64,000 bases of DNA from DASWZN01 sp963841635 (GTDB lineage Bacteria > Acidobacteriota > Terriglobia > Bryobacterales > Bryobacteraceae). How positions within the stretch are numbered: the first letter of the stretch is position 1; the number at the start of each line of letters is the position of its first letter. This document shows positions 1-7,000 of the stretch, one piece after another. The translations under genes and the position numbers were made by a program. Below the pieces are notes generated by a model. It saw only the letters and a list, made by a program, of their open reading frames with translations. It searched no databases and was not told the origin of the DNA. The DNA lies in contig CAWJDO010000002.1 of the NCBI GenBank assembly GCA_963841635.1, positions 3,038,001 to 3,102,000 on the forward strand, written 5' to 3'.

Positions 1-95
1 CGACGTCCGGGACGCCGGAACCCACCACGGCCGCGTTCCTTCTGATCGGCGCTACGCTGCTGGTGGGCGGTTACAAATTGCGGAGGAACCGGTGA
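1..95 (+). CDS. C-terminal end of a PEP-CTERM sorted protein (partial)
   Basis: Only the last 30 codons are in the window, read from position 3 to a TGA at 93-95. They spell a Pro-Glu-Pro motif followed by a hydrophobic stretch (AAFLLIGATLLVGG) and a basic tail (KLRRNR). This is the standard three-part PEP-CTERM signal, recognised by exosortase in bacteria that make exopolysaccharide. The protein is therefore probably exported and processed at the outer surface. What the rest of it does cannot be said. No exosortase gene is visible here. The stop overlaps the GTG start of the next gene, so the two are probably co-transcribed. Confidence 0.8.
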   Translation, partial: TSGTPEPTTAAFLLIGATLLVGGYKLRRNR

Positions 96-457
96 AGCGA
101 ATCCTGATCGCGCTGTTGCTGGTGGTCCTGGCTGGGGCCGCCGGATGGTGGGCTCGCGGCCGGACGTTGGCGCCCAAGCCGGAGACGCAGTACCAGGCCG
201 TGCTGCTGGTCAACGGCCAGGTGTACTACGGGAAGCTCGCAGGCCTCGGTTCGGCATACCCGGTGATGACCGACGTCTACTACGTGCAGATGGGCGTGGA
301 TCCGGCTACCAAGCAGAGCAAGAGCGTGTTGCTCAAGCGCGGCAACGAGTGGCACTCCCCGGATCGCATGGTGCTGAACGCCCAACAGATCCTGATGGTG
401 GAACCGGTGACATCAGGCTCTCGTGTGGCGCAGCTGATCAAGGAATTGACGAAGTAG
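92..457 (+). CDS. Small membrane-anchored or secreted protein, function unknown
   Basis: The product has 121 residues, starting at a GTG that overlaps the preceding stop (GTGA), which indicates translational coupling to the PEP-CTERM gene. Residues 1-20 are a typical signal or anchor: basic start, then ILIALLLVVLAGAAG. The remainder is a compact soluble domain of about 95 residues with no cysteines. I do not recognise the family. Coupling to a PEP-CTERM protein suggests a role at the cell envelope, but that is inference. No further gene follows on this strand; the intergenic space contains a palindromic repeat. Confidence 0.65.
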   Translation: MKRILIALLLVVLAGAAGWWARGRTLAPKPETQYQAVLLVNGQVYYGKLAGLGSAYPVMTDVYYVQMGVDPATKQSKSVLLKRGNEWHSPDRMVLNAQQILMVEPVTSGSRVAQLIKELTK

Positions 458-536
458 TCAATCCCCGGCCGCATCCGTGGCCCGCCGTATCCGCCTTCTT
501 CGCGGTGCCGGGCCGCGCGTGGCCGGGGGCCTCACC

Positions 537-580
537 CGTGGGGCAGGCGTCCACGCCTGCAGCGGGTCTCCAGACCCGCC
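537..580 (-). repeat. Twin-hairpin dispersed repeat, copy 1
   Basis: Two adjacent perfect hairpins, each with an 8-base stem and a 2-base loop: GCAGGCGT-CC-ACGCCTGC and GCGGGTCT-CC-AGACCCGC. The element lies between two convergent genes. The same pair occurs at 30582, 32117 and 39180, and degenerate copies occur at 38281 and 62457. Here it is in the opposite orientation to the 30-39 kb copies. Confidence 0.85.
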
Positions 581-1210
581 TCACCCAGCGTCTTCAACGC
601 TCCGGAACGCCGCCTCTTCCACCTCGTCCAGCCCCCCCGCGAAGAAGTGATCTTCTGCTTCCACCCAGACCAGCCGTTTGGGCTCCGGCAGCGCGTCGAA
701 GAACGGCTGAAACTCCGGGCGCGGGCCGTACTGATCGTGAGTGCTCTGTATGAAGACGCGCGGCACGCTGCATCCCGAGAGCCAATCGGTGCCCATGCGA
801 GTCGGAAACCCGGCCGCCACCACACACGCGGCCGTCCCCAGCTCGCAACCCAGCCTCAGAACGATCCCAGATCCGAATGAGAACCCGGCTAGAGTGTAAG
901 GAAGCCCGGGGTACTGGCCGCGCAACCACTCCAGGCAGCAGCGTGCGTCCTCGACCTCGCCCGGGCCGCCGGAGTGCGTGCCCTGGCTCCGGCCTACGCC
1001 TCGGAAGTTGAACCGCAGAACCACCGCTCCGGCCCTTCGAAACCCCCGCGCCAGCCGGTGCACTACTTTGCTGTGCATCGTGCCGCCGTAAAGCGGATGA
1101 GGATGCGCCAGCAAAGCTGCGCGCTGCGGCTGACCCTCTTCCGGTTCTTCGAGCAACGCTTCCAGTTCCCCGGCCGGCCCGCTCAGCATCAGGGACTTGA
1201 TGGTGCGCAC
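581..1210 (-). CDS. Alpha/beta hydrolase (COG2945-like)
   Basis: A 209-residue cytoplasmic alpha/beta hydrolase. The oxyanion-side motif HPHPLYGGTM is at about residues 36-45. The strand-and-turn motif RFNFRGVGRSQG follows at about 66-77. The nucleophile elbow is GFSFG, with Ser111. A late Asp in STHDQYGP and a His in AEDHFFAG complete a plausible triad. The short length and the HPHP motif match the family of small hydrolases related to dienelactone hydrolases and KANL3-type proteins, whose substrates are mostly unknown. The gene begins directly after the stop of yajQ with no gap, so it is probably the last gene of that leftward operon. Confidence 0.85.
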   Translation of the reverse strand: MRTIKSLMLSGPAGELEALLEEPEEGQPQRAALLAHPHPLYGGTMHSKVVHRLARGFRRAGAVVLRFNFRGVGRSQGTHSGGPGEVEDARCCLEWLRGQYPGLPYTLAGFSFGSGIVLRLGCELGTAACVVAAGFPTRMGTDWLSGCSVPRVFIQSTHDQYGPRPEFQPFFDALPEPKRLVWVEAEDHFFAGGLDEVEEAAFRSVEDAG

Positions 1211-1711
1211 TCAGTTGGTCCGGTAGTTGGTGAACTGCATGTCGATCCCGAAATCCTGCCCCTTCAGCAGTTGGATCGCCGCCTGCAGGTCGTCCCGGTT
1301 CTTGCCGCTGACGCGCACCAGGTCGCCCTGGATCGACGCCTGGACTTTCAGCTTCGCCTCTTTGACCTTCTTGACGATCTCCCGCGCCTTCTCGATCGGG
1401 ATTCCCGTCTGGATCGAGATCTCCTGGCGGACGCTCGATCCCGCCGCCGGGATCACCTCGCCGGGCGTGAGCCCCTTGAGCGGCACCCCCCGCTTGGCGA
1501 GCCGCGTTTCGAGAATCTCGGTGATCGCGCGAAGCTTGAACTCATCCGCGCTGGCGAGCAGGATTTTCTTGTCCTTCTCGTTCAGCTCGATGGTCGATTT
1601 CGAGTTCTTCAGGTCGAAGCGGACGATGATTTCCTTCATCGCCTGCTGGATCGCGTTCGTGACCTCGTTGAGGTCGATCTTGGATACGACATCGAAGCTG
1701 TTGTCTGGCAT
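1211..1711 (-). CDS. yajQ: YajQ-family nucleotide-binding protein
   Basis: The 166-residue product is full length for the YajQ/DUF520 family: MPDNSFDVVSKIDLNEVTNA at the start, the central stretch DLKNSKSTIELNEKDKKI, and the conserved end QDFGIDMQFTNYR. Family members are small cytoplasmic proteins with two RRM-like folds. Some bind cyclic di-GMP and act with a transcription factor. Whether this one binds cyclic di-GMP cannot be read from the sequence. It lies 6 bases after the response regulator gene and abuts the hydrolase gene, so all three are likely one transcript. Confidence 0.93.
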   Translation of the reverse strand: MPDNSFDVVSKIDLNEVTNAIQQAMKEIIVRFDLKNSKSTIELNEKDKKILLASADEFKLRAITEILETRLAKRGVPLKGLTPGEVIPAAGSSVRQEISIQTGIPIEKAREIVKKVKEAKLKVQASIQGDLVRVSGKNRDDLQAAIQLLKGQDFGIDMQFTNYRTN

Positions 1712-1717
1712 GTCGAT

Positions 1718-2422
1718 CTATTGTCCCAAAGCTATCAGTACCCGCTCGGTGATCTCGTCGATCATGGCGGGCATGGCGCGATCGAGCGCTACGGTCACCG
1801 CGGCCCGGACGCGCTCCGCATCCACAACCATTACGGGGGCAGGCGCCGGGATTGCCTCCGCGACGGCCTCCGCCGGCATCTCCGGCGAAGCCTGCGCGGC
1901 GGCCGGTTCCGGCTCAGCGGCGGGGGCCACCGCTTGCTCACGCGCGCGGCTCGGAACGGAGCCGCGACCGCCGGGGAGCGGACCAGGAAGGGCCACTTCC
2001 TCCGGCTCCGTAGTCTCGTCCCCCACGATCTCGATGCGCGCCTCGCGCTCCGCTTGCGCGGCTTCGGCCAACGGCCGCACCAGAGCCACCACAACGGACG
2101 CTTCGAACGGCTTCTTCAGCACCGCGTCGGAGCCCACGCGGCTGGCCGCCGCCTCGTCCACCGGCTCGAGCAGGCCCGCAAGCAATACCACGCGAGCATG
2201 TTTGTGCCGCGCATGGCTCTTGACGTACTGGCAGATCTCGTAGCCGGAGCGGAGGGGCAGGAAGATATCGGCCATCACGACGTCCGGGTCTACGTCCTTC
2301 AGCCGGATCAGCGCCGTCTCGCCGTCGGTGACGGTCACCACCTCGAACCCTTCTTCGCGCAGGATTCTCTCGCCCATGCGCTGGGCATGAGGGCTGTCGT
2401 CAGCCAGGAGGATCCGGCTCAT
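1718..2422 (-). CDS. Response regulator with Pro/Ala-rich C-terminal extension
   Basis: 234 residues. Residues 1-120 are a CheY-like receiver: acidic pair D8-D9 in LLADDSPHAQ, phospho-acceptor D52 in VVMADIFLP, and the conserved lysine in VLKKPF. The C-terminal part has no DNA-binding domain. It is a Pro/Ala/Glu-rich linker followed by a short helical segment (VTVALDRAMPAMIDEITERV) that resembles the end of acidobacterial and deltaproteobacterial receiver proteins. The linker contains an in-frame palindromic repeat encoding PLPGGRGSVPSRAREQAV. The ATG overlaps the stop of the BamD-like gene (ATGA), so translation is probably coupled. No partner kinase is nearby. Confidence 0.85.
   Translation of the reverse strand: MSRILLADDSPHAQRMGERILREEGFEVVTVTDGETALIRLKDVDPDVVMADIFLPLRSGYEICQYVKSHARHKHARVVLLAGLLEPVDEAAASRVGSDAVLKKPFEASVVVALVRPLAEAAQAEREARIEIVGDETTEPEEVALPGPLPGGRGSVPSRAREQAVAPAAEPEPAAAQASPEMPAEAVAEAIPAPAPVMVVDAERVRAAVTVALDRAMPAMIDEITERVLIALGQ
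1931..1983 (+). repeat. GC-rich palindromic repeat (CGCGGCTCGG family) inside a coding sequence
   Basis: The core GCGCGGCTCGGAACGGAGCC is nearly self-complementary (CGGCTC/GAGCCG arms). It is followed by GCGACCGCCGGGGAGCGGAC. Related copies lie at 4852-4931, 8034, 42841, 56614 and 62946. Here the copy is in frame within the response regulator linker. Confidence 0.8.
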
Positions 2423-3552
2423 TTTTGCGGTACGGGCTGTTGCTGAGTGGGCGCCGGCGTCGGAGTGGCTGCCGGCTTGGTTGTCCGCGCGTCGGGCTGC
2501 GTATCGAGTGCCGAGGTGCCCGTGATCGGGCTGGCCGTCACGTCCGAACCGGCCGCCCCGCCCGCTGCCTCCACCGGAACCGTGACCGGAGTCCCCGGCC
2601 GCAGCGACTCCATGGCAGGCTGACCGGACTTGGCCGCCATCGAGACGTCCGGACGGCTTCGGAAGACGCCCCAGAAATGACTCATCAGGCTCGCCTTGCC
2701 GTGATTCTCCATCTCGTATCTCTGACGCGCCAGGGCCACCGGATCGGGGTCGGGGATCGGCTTCTCCATGTCCTTCAGCCGCTTCTTCGCATCGCCGGCC
2801 AAGGAACTCAGCGGGTAGTCCCGCACCAGCCTGGCGAAGGCGTCCGCGCTCTGGTTGCGGAACTTCGGGCCGAGGTGGGAGTACGAGTCGCCCGCGTCCC
2901 ACAGCGCGTGATCCGCCTTGCTGAACAGCGGATAGTGGTCGGCCAGGCCCTGGAAGCGGTTTGCCGCCGAGTAATAAACGCCCTTGCCGTAATAGAAAAT
3001 GCCCGCGCGGAACTCTTCGTCCGCCAGCACCTCCTGGATCTCACGCAGGATCTGCTGGCCCTGCGGAGCCCACTTGCTGTTGGGGTACTGCGTCAGCAGG
3101 GTGCGGCATTCGGCGTCCGCCCGCAACGCGTGCGTCTGGTCGCGGTCCGCCTTGTCCATCTGCTTGAGTTCGATCTCGCAGACCTTCTCCTGGGCCTCCG
3201 CCGCCTCGTCCATCATGGGATAGAAGAGCCCGAAGTCCTTGTACTCGGCCTCGGCCTGCGCCCAGGCGTGCGAGCCGCCCTCGCGGAACCAGCTGTCCGC
3301 CAGGGCGAGCTTGGCCTTGGCCATGTACTCGCTCTGGTCGTAGGTGTTCATGAGGGTGTTCAAGGTCAGCCGCGCGACTTCGTAGCGGCCGTGTTCGAGG
3401 TCTTTGATCGCCGTGTCGAACAGAACCTTGTCTGGCTGCTGCGTGTCCTTGGTGATCGGGTTATCGTACTTCTTCACCTTGTACGCGCAGGAGCAGGTAA
3501 GCCCCGCAATCAGGACGAGAATGATGCCGCTCCAGCTATTTGAAACCTTCAT
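2419..3552 (-). CDS. bamD: BamD-like outer-membrane assembly lipoprotein
   Basis: 377 residues. An N-terminal signal (WSGIILVLIAGLTCSC) ends at cysteines C20/C22, consistent with a lipoprotein, although the lipobox is not a perfect match. Residues about 35-260 carry TPR-like repeats typical of BamD/YfiO (for example VLFDTAIKDLEHGRYEVARLTLNTLMNTY and LLTQYPNSKWAPQGQQIL). BamD is the essential lipoprotein partner of BamA in outer-membrane beta-barrel assembly. The last 90 residues are a low-complexity Pro/Thr/Ala tail rarely seen in proteobacterial BamD; this fits the longer acidobacterial form. The stop overlaps the start of the response regulator gene. Confidence 0.85.
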   Translation of the reverse strand: MKVSNSWSGIILVLIAGLTCSCAYKVKKYDNPITKDTQQPDKVLFDTAIKDLEHGRYEVARLTLNTLMNTYDQSEYMAKAKLALADSWFREGGSHAWAQAEAEYKDFGLFYPMMDEAAEAQEKVCEIELKQMDKADRDQTHALRADAECRTLLTQYPNSKWAPQGQQILREIQEVLADEEFRAGIFYYGKGVYYSAANRFQGLADHYPLFSKADHALWDAGDSYSHLGPKFRNQSADAFARLVRDYPLSSLAGDAKKRLKDMEKPIPDPDPVALARQRYEMENHGKASLMSHFWGVFRSRPDVSMAAKSGQPAMESLRPGTPVTVPVEAAGGAAGSDVTASPITGTSALDTQPDARTTKPAATPTPAPTQQQPVPQK

Positions 3553-3566
3553 AGATCCTTACAATC

Positions 3567-4241
3567 CTACACCCTGACGGCGGTCGCGTTCAGTGCGATC
3601 TCCCGCATACGTGCCACGGTCGCGGCCGGGTCGGGGCTCTTGAAAATCGATGCTCCGCTCACCACCCAGTCGACGCCGGCCCGCACGATCTCCGCCACGT
3701 TCTCCAGGTTCACGCCGCCATCGATCTCGATGGCGAAGTTCAATCCCAACTCCTTGCGCCGGCGAGCCAGCTGCCGGACCTTCTCGAGCGAATGAGGAAT
3801 AAACTGCTGGCCGCCGAACCCCGGGTTGACGCTCATGATCAGCACGTAATCCACCAATCCGAGCACGTCATCCAGCATGGCCACCGGCGTGGAGGGGTTT
3901 AGCACGACACCTGCATGGATCCCCTCGCTCTGGATCGACCGCAAGGTGCCGTCCAAATGCCGGGCCGCTTCCTGGTGGACCAGCACCTGATCGGCGCCGG
4001 CCTCGATGAAGATGGGGGCGTACTTGTCCGGATCGCTCACCATCAGGTGCAAGTCCAGGGTCATCTTGGTGATGGCGCGGATGGAGCGCACCACCGGCGG
4101 CCCCACGGTCAGGTTCGGTACGAAGTGGCCGTCCATGATGTCCACGTGCAACATCGTGGCGCCGCCCTGCTCCACTTTGTGGATCTCCTCCCCCAGGCGG
4201 GCGAAATCGGCGGAGAGGATAGATGGAACGATTTGAACCAT
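3567..4241 (-). CDS. rpe: Ribulose-phosphate 3-epimerase
   Basis: 224 residues, full length. The product interconverts ribulose 5-phosphate and xylulose 5-phosphate in the pentose phosphate pathway. The TIM-barrel signatures are all present: PSILSADFARLGEE at the start, LHVDIMDGHFVPNLTVGP (metal-binding His and Asp), DLHLMV, SVNPGFGGQ and the phosphate-binding EIDGGVN with VSGASIF near the end. It lies 7 bases after the rsmB stop and 14 bases before bamD on the same strand, so a shared transcript from rsmB down to the hydrolase gene is plausible. Confidence 0.96.
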   Translation of the reverse strand: MVQIVPSILSADFARLGEEIHKVEQGGATMLHVDIMDGHFVPNLTVGPPVVRSIRAITKMTLDLHLMVSDPDKYAPIFIEAGADQVLVHQEAARHLDGTLRSIQSEGIHAGVVLNPSTPVAMLDDVLGLVDYVLIMSVNPGFGGQQFIPHSLEKVRQLARRRKELGLNFAIEIDGGVNLENVAEIVRAGVDWVVSGASIFKSPDPAATVARMREIALNATAVRV

Positions 4242-4248
4242 TTACGAG

Positions 4249-5469
4249 CTAGTCCGATGTTAACACAGCAGCAAAGAAACCATCTCCCGGATCGACCCCT
4301 GGAAGCCGCCGCCACTGGCGCTCGACATGACCTCGAACGGCCGCAATTACGTCTTCGTTCTCCTCCCGATCGAGGGAGCACGTCGAATACACCAGACGTC
4401 CGCCCGGCGCGAGCCGTTCCAGCGCGTTTGTGAGCAGCGCCACCTGGCGGCAGTGCAGGAAGCCGAAATCGCCCGGTTGAAGCCGCCACTTGATCTCCGG
4501 ATTGCGGCCCAGCGTGCCGGTTCCGGAGCAGGGCGCGTCCACCAGGATGCGCTCGAACCGGCTTCGAAAAGGAAGCGGACGGGCGCCGTCCAGCGCCACC
4601 AGCTCCGCCCCCAGGCCTTTCATGTTGACCAGGCGGCTCAGGTGTATATCGCAAGCCACAGCGCGCACCCCGCTCTCGAGCGCCTGCACGGTCTTGTTCC
4701 CAGGCGCCGCGCACAGATCCAGGAACGTCTGGCCTGCCTGCAGATCGAGCAGCGGAACGATGCTCTGCGACCCGATGTCCTGGATGCGCATGCCTTCGCC
4801 GCGGCCCGCCGTGACGCGATAGCAGCCGGGGACTTCGGTGGGCTCCAGGACGTCCGCTCCCTCACGGTCGCGGCTCGGTGCGGCCATGCCGCCGCCCCCC
4901 AGCACCGAGCCGCGACCGTCAGGGAGCGGACCCCGCACATACGTCTCCGGCGTCAGCAGATCAGCCCGAGCAATCTTCTCCGCCGTCTCAGCGCCATACT
5001 GCCGCTCCCACCGCTCCAACATCCACCCGGGATGCGCCAGCTCGACCGCCCGATCCGGCCACTCCACCGCTTCTCGATCCACCTTGCGCAGCACTGCATT
5101 GACCAGCCCAGCGGCTGACCGCTTGCCAGCCCGCTTCACCAACTCGACGCTTTCGCTGACGGCGGCGTGTGCCGGCACCCGGCTCAGATACCGCAACTGA
5201 TAGATCCCGATCCGCAGCGCGATGCGGACCTCGGCGTCAAGTCGCCCCGCGGCGCGCCCGGACAGCCGTTCCATCAGGAAGTCGAGCTGGCTCCGGAAGC
5301 GCAGCGATCCCAGCACAATCTCCGACGCCAGGCCGGCGTTGCGCGTGTCGAGGCCGGTCCGGCCATACAGGAGATCGGACGCGTATCCACCCTGCTCCAC
5401 CAGGCGGAGGATATCGAAAGCGGCCGTGCGTGCGGGAGAGACCACCTCCCTATAATAGATTGTGGACAT
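4249..5469 (-). CDS. rsmB: 16S rRNA cytosine-C5 methyltransferase RsmB
   Basis: 406 residues from an ATG at 5469. Residues 1-140 are the NusB-like RNA-binding domain (SPARTAAFDILRLVEQGGYA). The methyltransferase domain has the SAM-binding region DLCAAPGNKT, motif IV DAPCSG (Cys about 314) and motif VI STCSLDREENEDV with the catalytic Cys about 364. The enzyme methylates C967 of 16S rRNA. An 80-base inverted-repeat element is inserted in frame between the two domains, adding roughly 27 residues (PLPDGRGSV ... SRDREGAD). The start region overlaps the start of the divergent ttcA-like gene by 8 bases. Confidence 0.92.
   Translation of the reverse strand: MSTIYYREVVSPARTAAFDILRLVEQGGYASDLLYGRTGLDTRNAGLASEIVLGSLRFRSQLDFLMERLSGRAAGRLDAEVRIALRIGIYQLRYLSRVPAHAAVSESVELVKRAGKRSAAGLVNAVLRKVDREAVEWPDRAVELAHPGWMLERWERQYGAETAEKIARADLLTPETYVRGPLPDGRGSVLGGGGMAAPSRDREGADVLEPTEVPGCYRVTAGRGEGMRIQDIGSQSIVPLLDLQAGQTFLDLCAAPGNKTVQALESGVRAVACDIHLSRLVNMKGLGAELVALDGARPLPFRSRFERILVDAPCSGTGTLGRNPEIKWRLQPGDFGFLHCRQVALLTNALERLAPGGRLVYSTCSLDREENEDVIAAVRGHVERQWRRLPGVDPGDGFFAAVLTSD
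4852..4931. repeat. Large inverted repeat of the CGCGGCTCGG family inside rsmB
   Basis: The arms at 4852-4881 and 4902-4931 are 30 bases each and match as reverse complements at 29 of 30 positions; the loop is 20 bases. The element keeps the rsmB reading frame open. The left arm differs by only two bases from the single copy at 42841-42870 upstream of the LysR gene. Confidence 0.9.
5451..5456 (+). promoter_or_regulatory. TATAAT -10 box just before the ttcA-like GTG
   Basis: A perfect TATAAT lies 5 bases before the GTG at 5462. This spacing would start transcription at or next to the start codon, giving a leaderless mRNA. I see no convincing -35 box. Confidence 0.5.
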
Positions 5470-6244
5470 CGAGAAGACCCTGCTCAAAAAAGTCGGCGAG
5501 GCCGTCGGCCGCTTCAAGATGATCCGCGACGGCGATCGCGTGGCCGTGGCGCTCTCCGGCGGCAAGGACTCGCTGACTCTTCTGCATGCGCTGCTGCTGC
5601 TCGCCGAGCGCGCCCCGGTGGATTTCTCTGTCTGCGCCTTCACCGTCGAGCAGGGCAAATTCCTGCGTCCCATCGAGCCGCTGTCCGACTACCTGAAGGC
5701 CAAAGGCGTGGCCTGGACCTACTTTCGCGATGCGCCCTCGCTGCAGCTGATTGAGGACCAGCCCGAGCACGGCTGCGATCTGTGCAGCCGCTACCGCCGC
5801 CGGGCGGTCTACCAGGTGGCTCGCGGGCTGGGCGCGAACGTCATCGCCTTCGGCCACACCGCCGACGATTTCTGCGAGGCGCTGCTCAGGAACGCGCTCT
5901 TCACCGGCAAGCTGAGCGCGCTGCCGCCGGTGACGCATTCGCGCGACAAGCAGTTCCGGCTCATACGGCCGCTGGTCTTCGTGGGCGAGGACGTGACACG
6001 CGCCTACGCGGAAGCGACCGGCGCCCCGCTCGTCCCCTGCGGCTGCTCGCAGAAGACCGGCACCGTCCGTCGCACGTTGCGCGACATGTTCGCCAACCTG
6101 GACCGCCAGTATCCTCACCTCCAGGAGCACCTGCTGGCGGCGATGTCCAACATCGATCCCTCGCGCCTTCTGGACACGCGCTATCTCCACCTCGAAGGCG
6201 GCGTACCGGAGCAAGCGCCATTCCCAATCCTCGGCGAGCGCTAG
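5462..6244 (+). CDS. ttcA: TtcA-family tRNA 2-thiocytidine synthetase
   Basis: 260 residues from a GTG. The ATP-binding PP-loop is ALSGGKDSLTL. The cysteine pair CDLC followed by SRYRRR, and the downstream PCGCSQ, match the iron-sulfur and sulfur-transfer cysteines of TtcA, which adds sulfur to cytidine 32 of some tRNAs. The surrounding residues NVIAFGHTADDFCEALLRN and KLSALPPV also match TtcA rather than TilS or MnmA. The length is a little under E. coli TtcA (about 310). The gene is divergent from rsmB with overlapping start codons, and no ribosome-binding site is visible, consistent with a leaderless start. Confidence 0.88.
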   Translation: MDIEKTLLKKVGEAVGRFKMIRDGDRVAVALSGGKDSLTLLHALLLLAERAPVDFSVCAFTVEQGKFLRPIEPLSDYLKAKGVAWTYFRDAPSLQLIEDQPEHGCDLCSRYRRRAVYQVARGLGANVIAFGHTADDFCEALLRNALFTGKLSALPPVTHSRDKQFRLIRPLVFVGEDVTRAYAEATGAPLVPCGCSQKTGTVRRTLRDMFANLDRQYPHLQEHLLAAMSNIDPSRLLDTRYLHLEGGVPEQAPFPILGER

Positions 6245-6360
6245 ACCTCCTGTCTTCTGACTCCTGTCTCCTGCCTCCTCCCCCCGATTGTTACGCCCGT
6301 CCGATTGACCTGCTCTTTCCGGTAGTGAGAAAATACTCATCTCTCCGGATTACGAACCAG

Positions 6361-6975
6361 ATGAGACTACTACCACGCCAGGAAAAATTCTTCGCCTCGT
6401 TTTTGGCTCAGGTCCACCTGATCACAGAGGCGTCCGGCATTCTGTACGACGCGGTCAAAGAGGGCAACTCGCACCTCTCTCGCGCGGCCGCCCGTATCCA
6501 GCAACTCGAGCACGAGGGTGACGAGATCATCCACGACATTTTCACGCGCCTCAACCAGACCTTCATCACGCCGCTCGATCCCGAAGACATTCACTCCCTC
6601 TCCTCGAGCCTGGACGACGTGCTCGATGGAATCGAGGACGCCGCCTATCGCATGGTGGCCTACCGCCTGGACCCCATTCCGCCCACCGTGGTCGAGCTGT
6701 GCGAGGTGGTGCGCGATTGCGCCAAGGCGCTCGAAAGAGCCTTCGAAAAGCTGGACAAGGACGAGAAGCTGCTGGACGACTGCATCGAGGTCAACCGTCT
6801 GGAGGACTACGCCGATCTGCTGGTTCGCCGGGCCGTGGCGGAGTTGTTCCAGCAGGAGAAGGACCCCATCGCCCTCATCAAGCACAAGGAGATTTACGAG
6901 TTCCTCGAGGACACGACCGATCGCTGCGAGGACGTTGCCGACGTCCTGCAGAACGTCGTCGTGAAAAACAGCTGA
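6361..6975 (+). CDS. DUF47/PhoU-like accessory protein of a phosphate transporter
   Basis: 204 residues, all alpha-helical in appearance, with the DUF47 signatures HLITEASGILYDAV, IQQLEHEGDEIIHDIFTRLN, ITPLDPEDIHSLSSSLDDVLDGIEDAAYRM and EIYEFLEDTTDRCEDVADVL near the end. Family members resemble PhoU and are usually encoded next to PiT transporters, where they are thought to regulate uptake. Exactly that arrangement is seen: the PiT gene starts 26 bases downstream. The ATG is the only sensible start, but no strong ribosome-binding site precedes it. Confidence 0.93.
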   Translation: MRLLPRQEKFFASFLAQVHLITEASGILYDAVKEGNSHLSRAAARIQQLEHEGDEIIHDIFTRLNQTFITPLDPEDIHSLSSSLDDVLDGIEDAAYRMVAYRLDPIPPTVVELCEVVRDCAKALERAFEKLDKDEKLLDDCIEVNRLEDYADLLVRRAVAELFQQEKDPIALIKHKEIYEFLEDTTDRCEDVADVLQNVVVKNS

Positions 6976-7000
6976 CGCTCCCCGACATGCTCAGGCTCTG

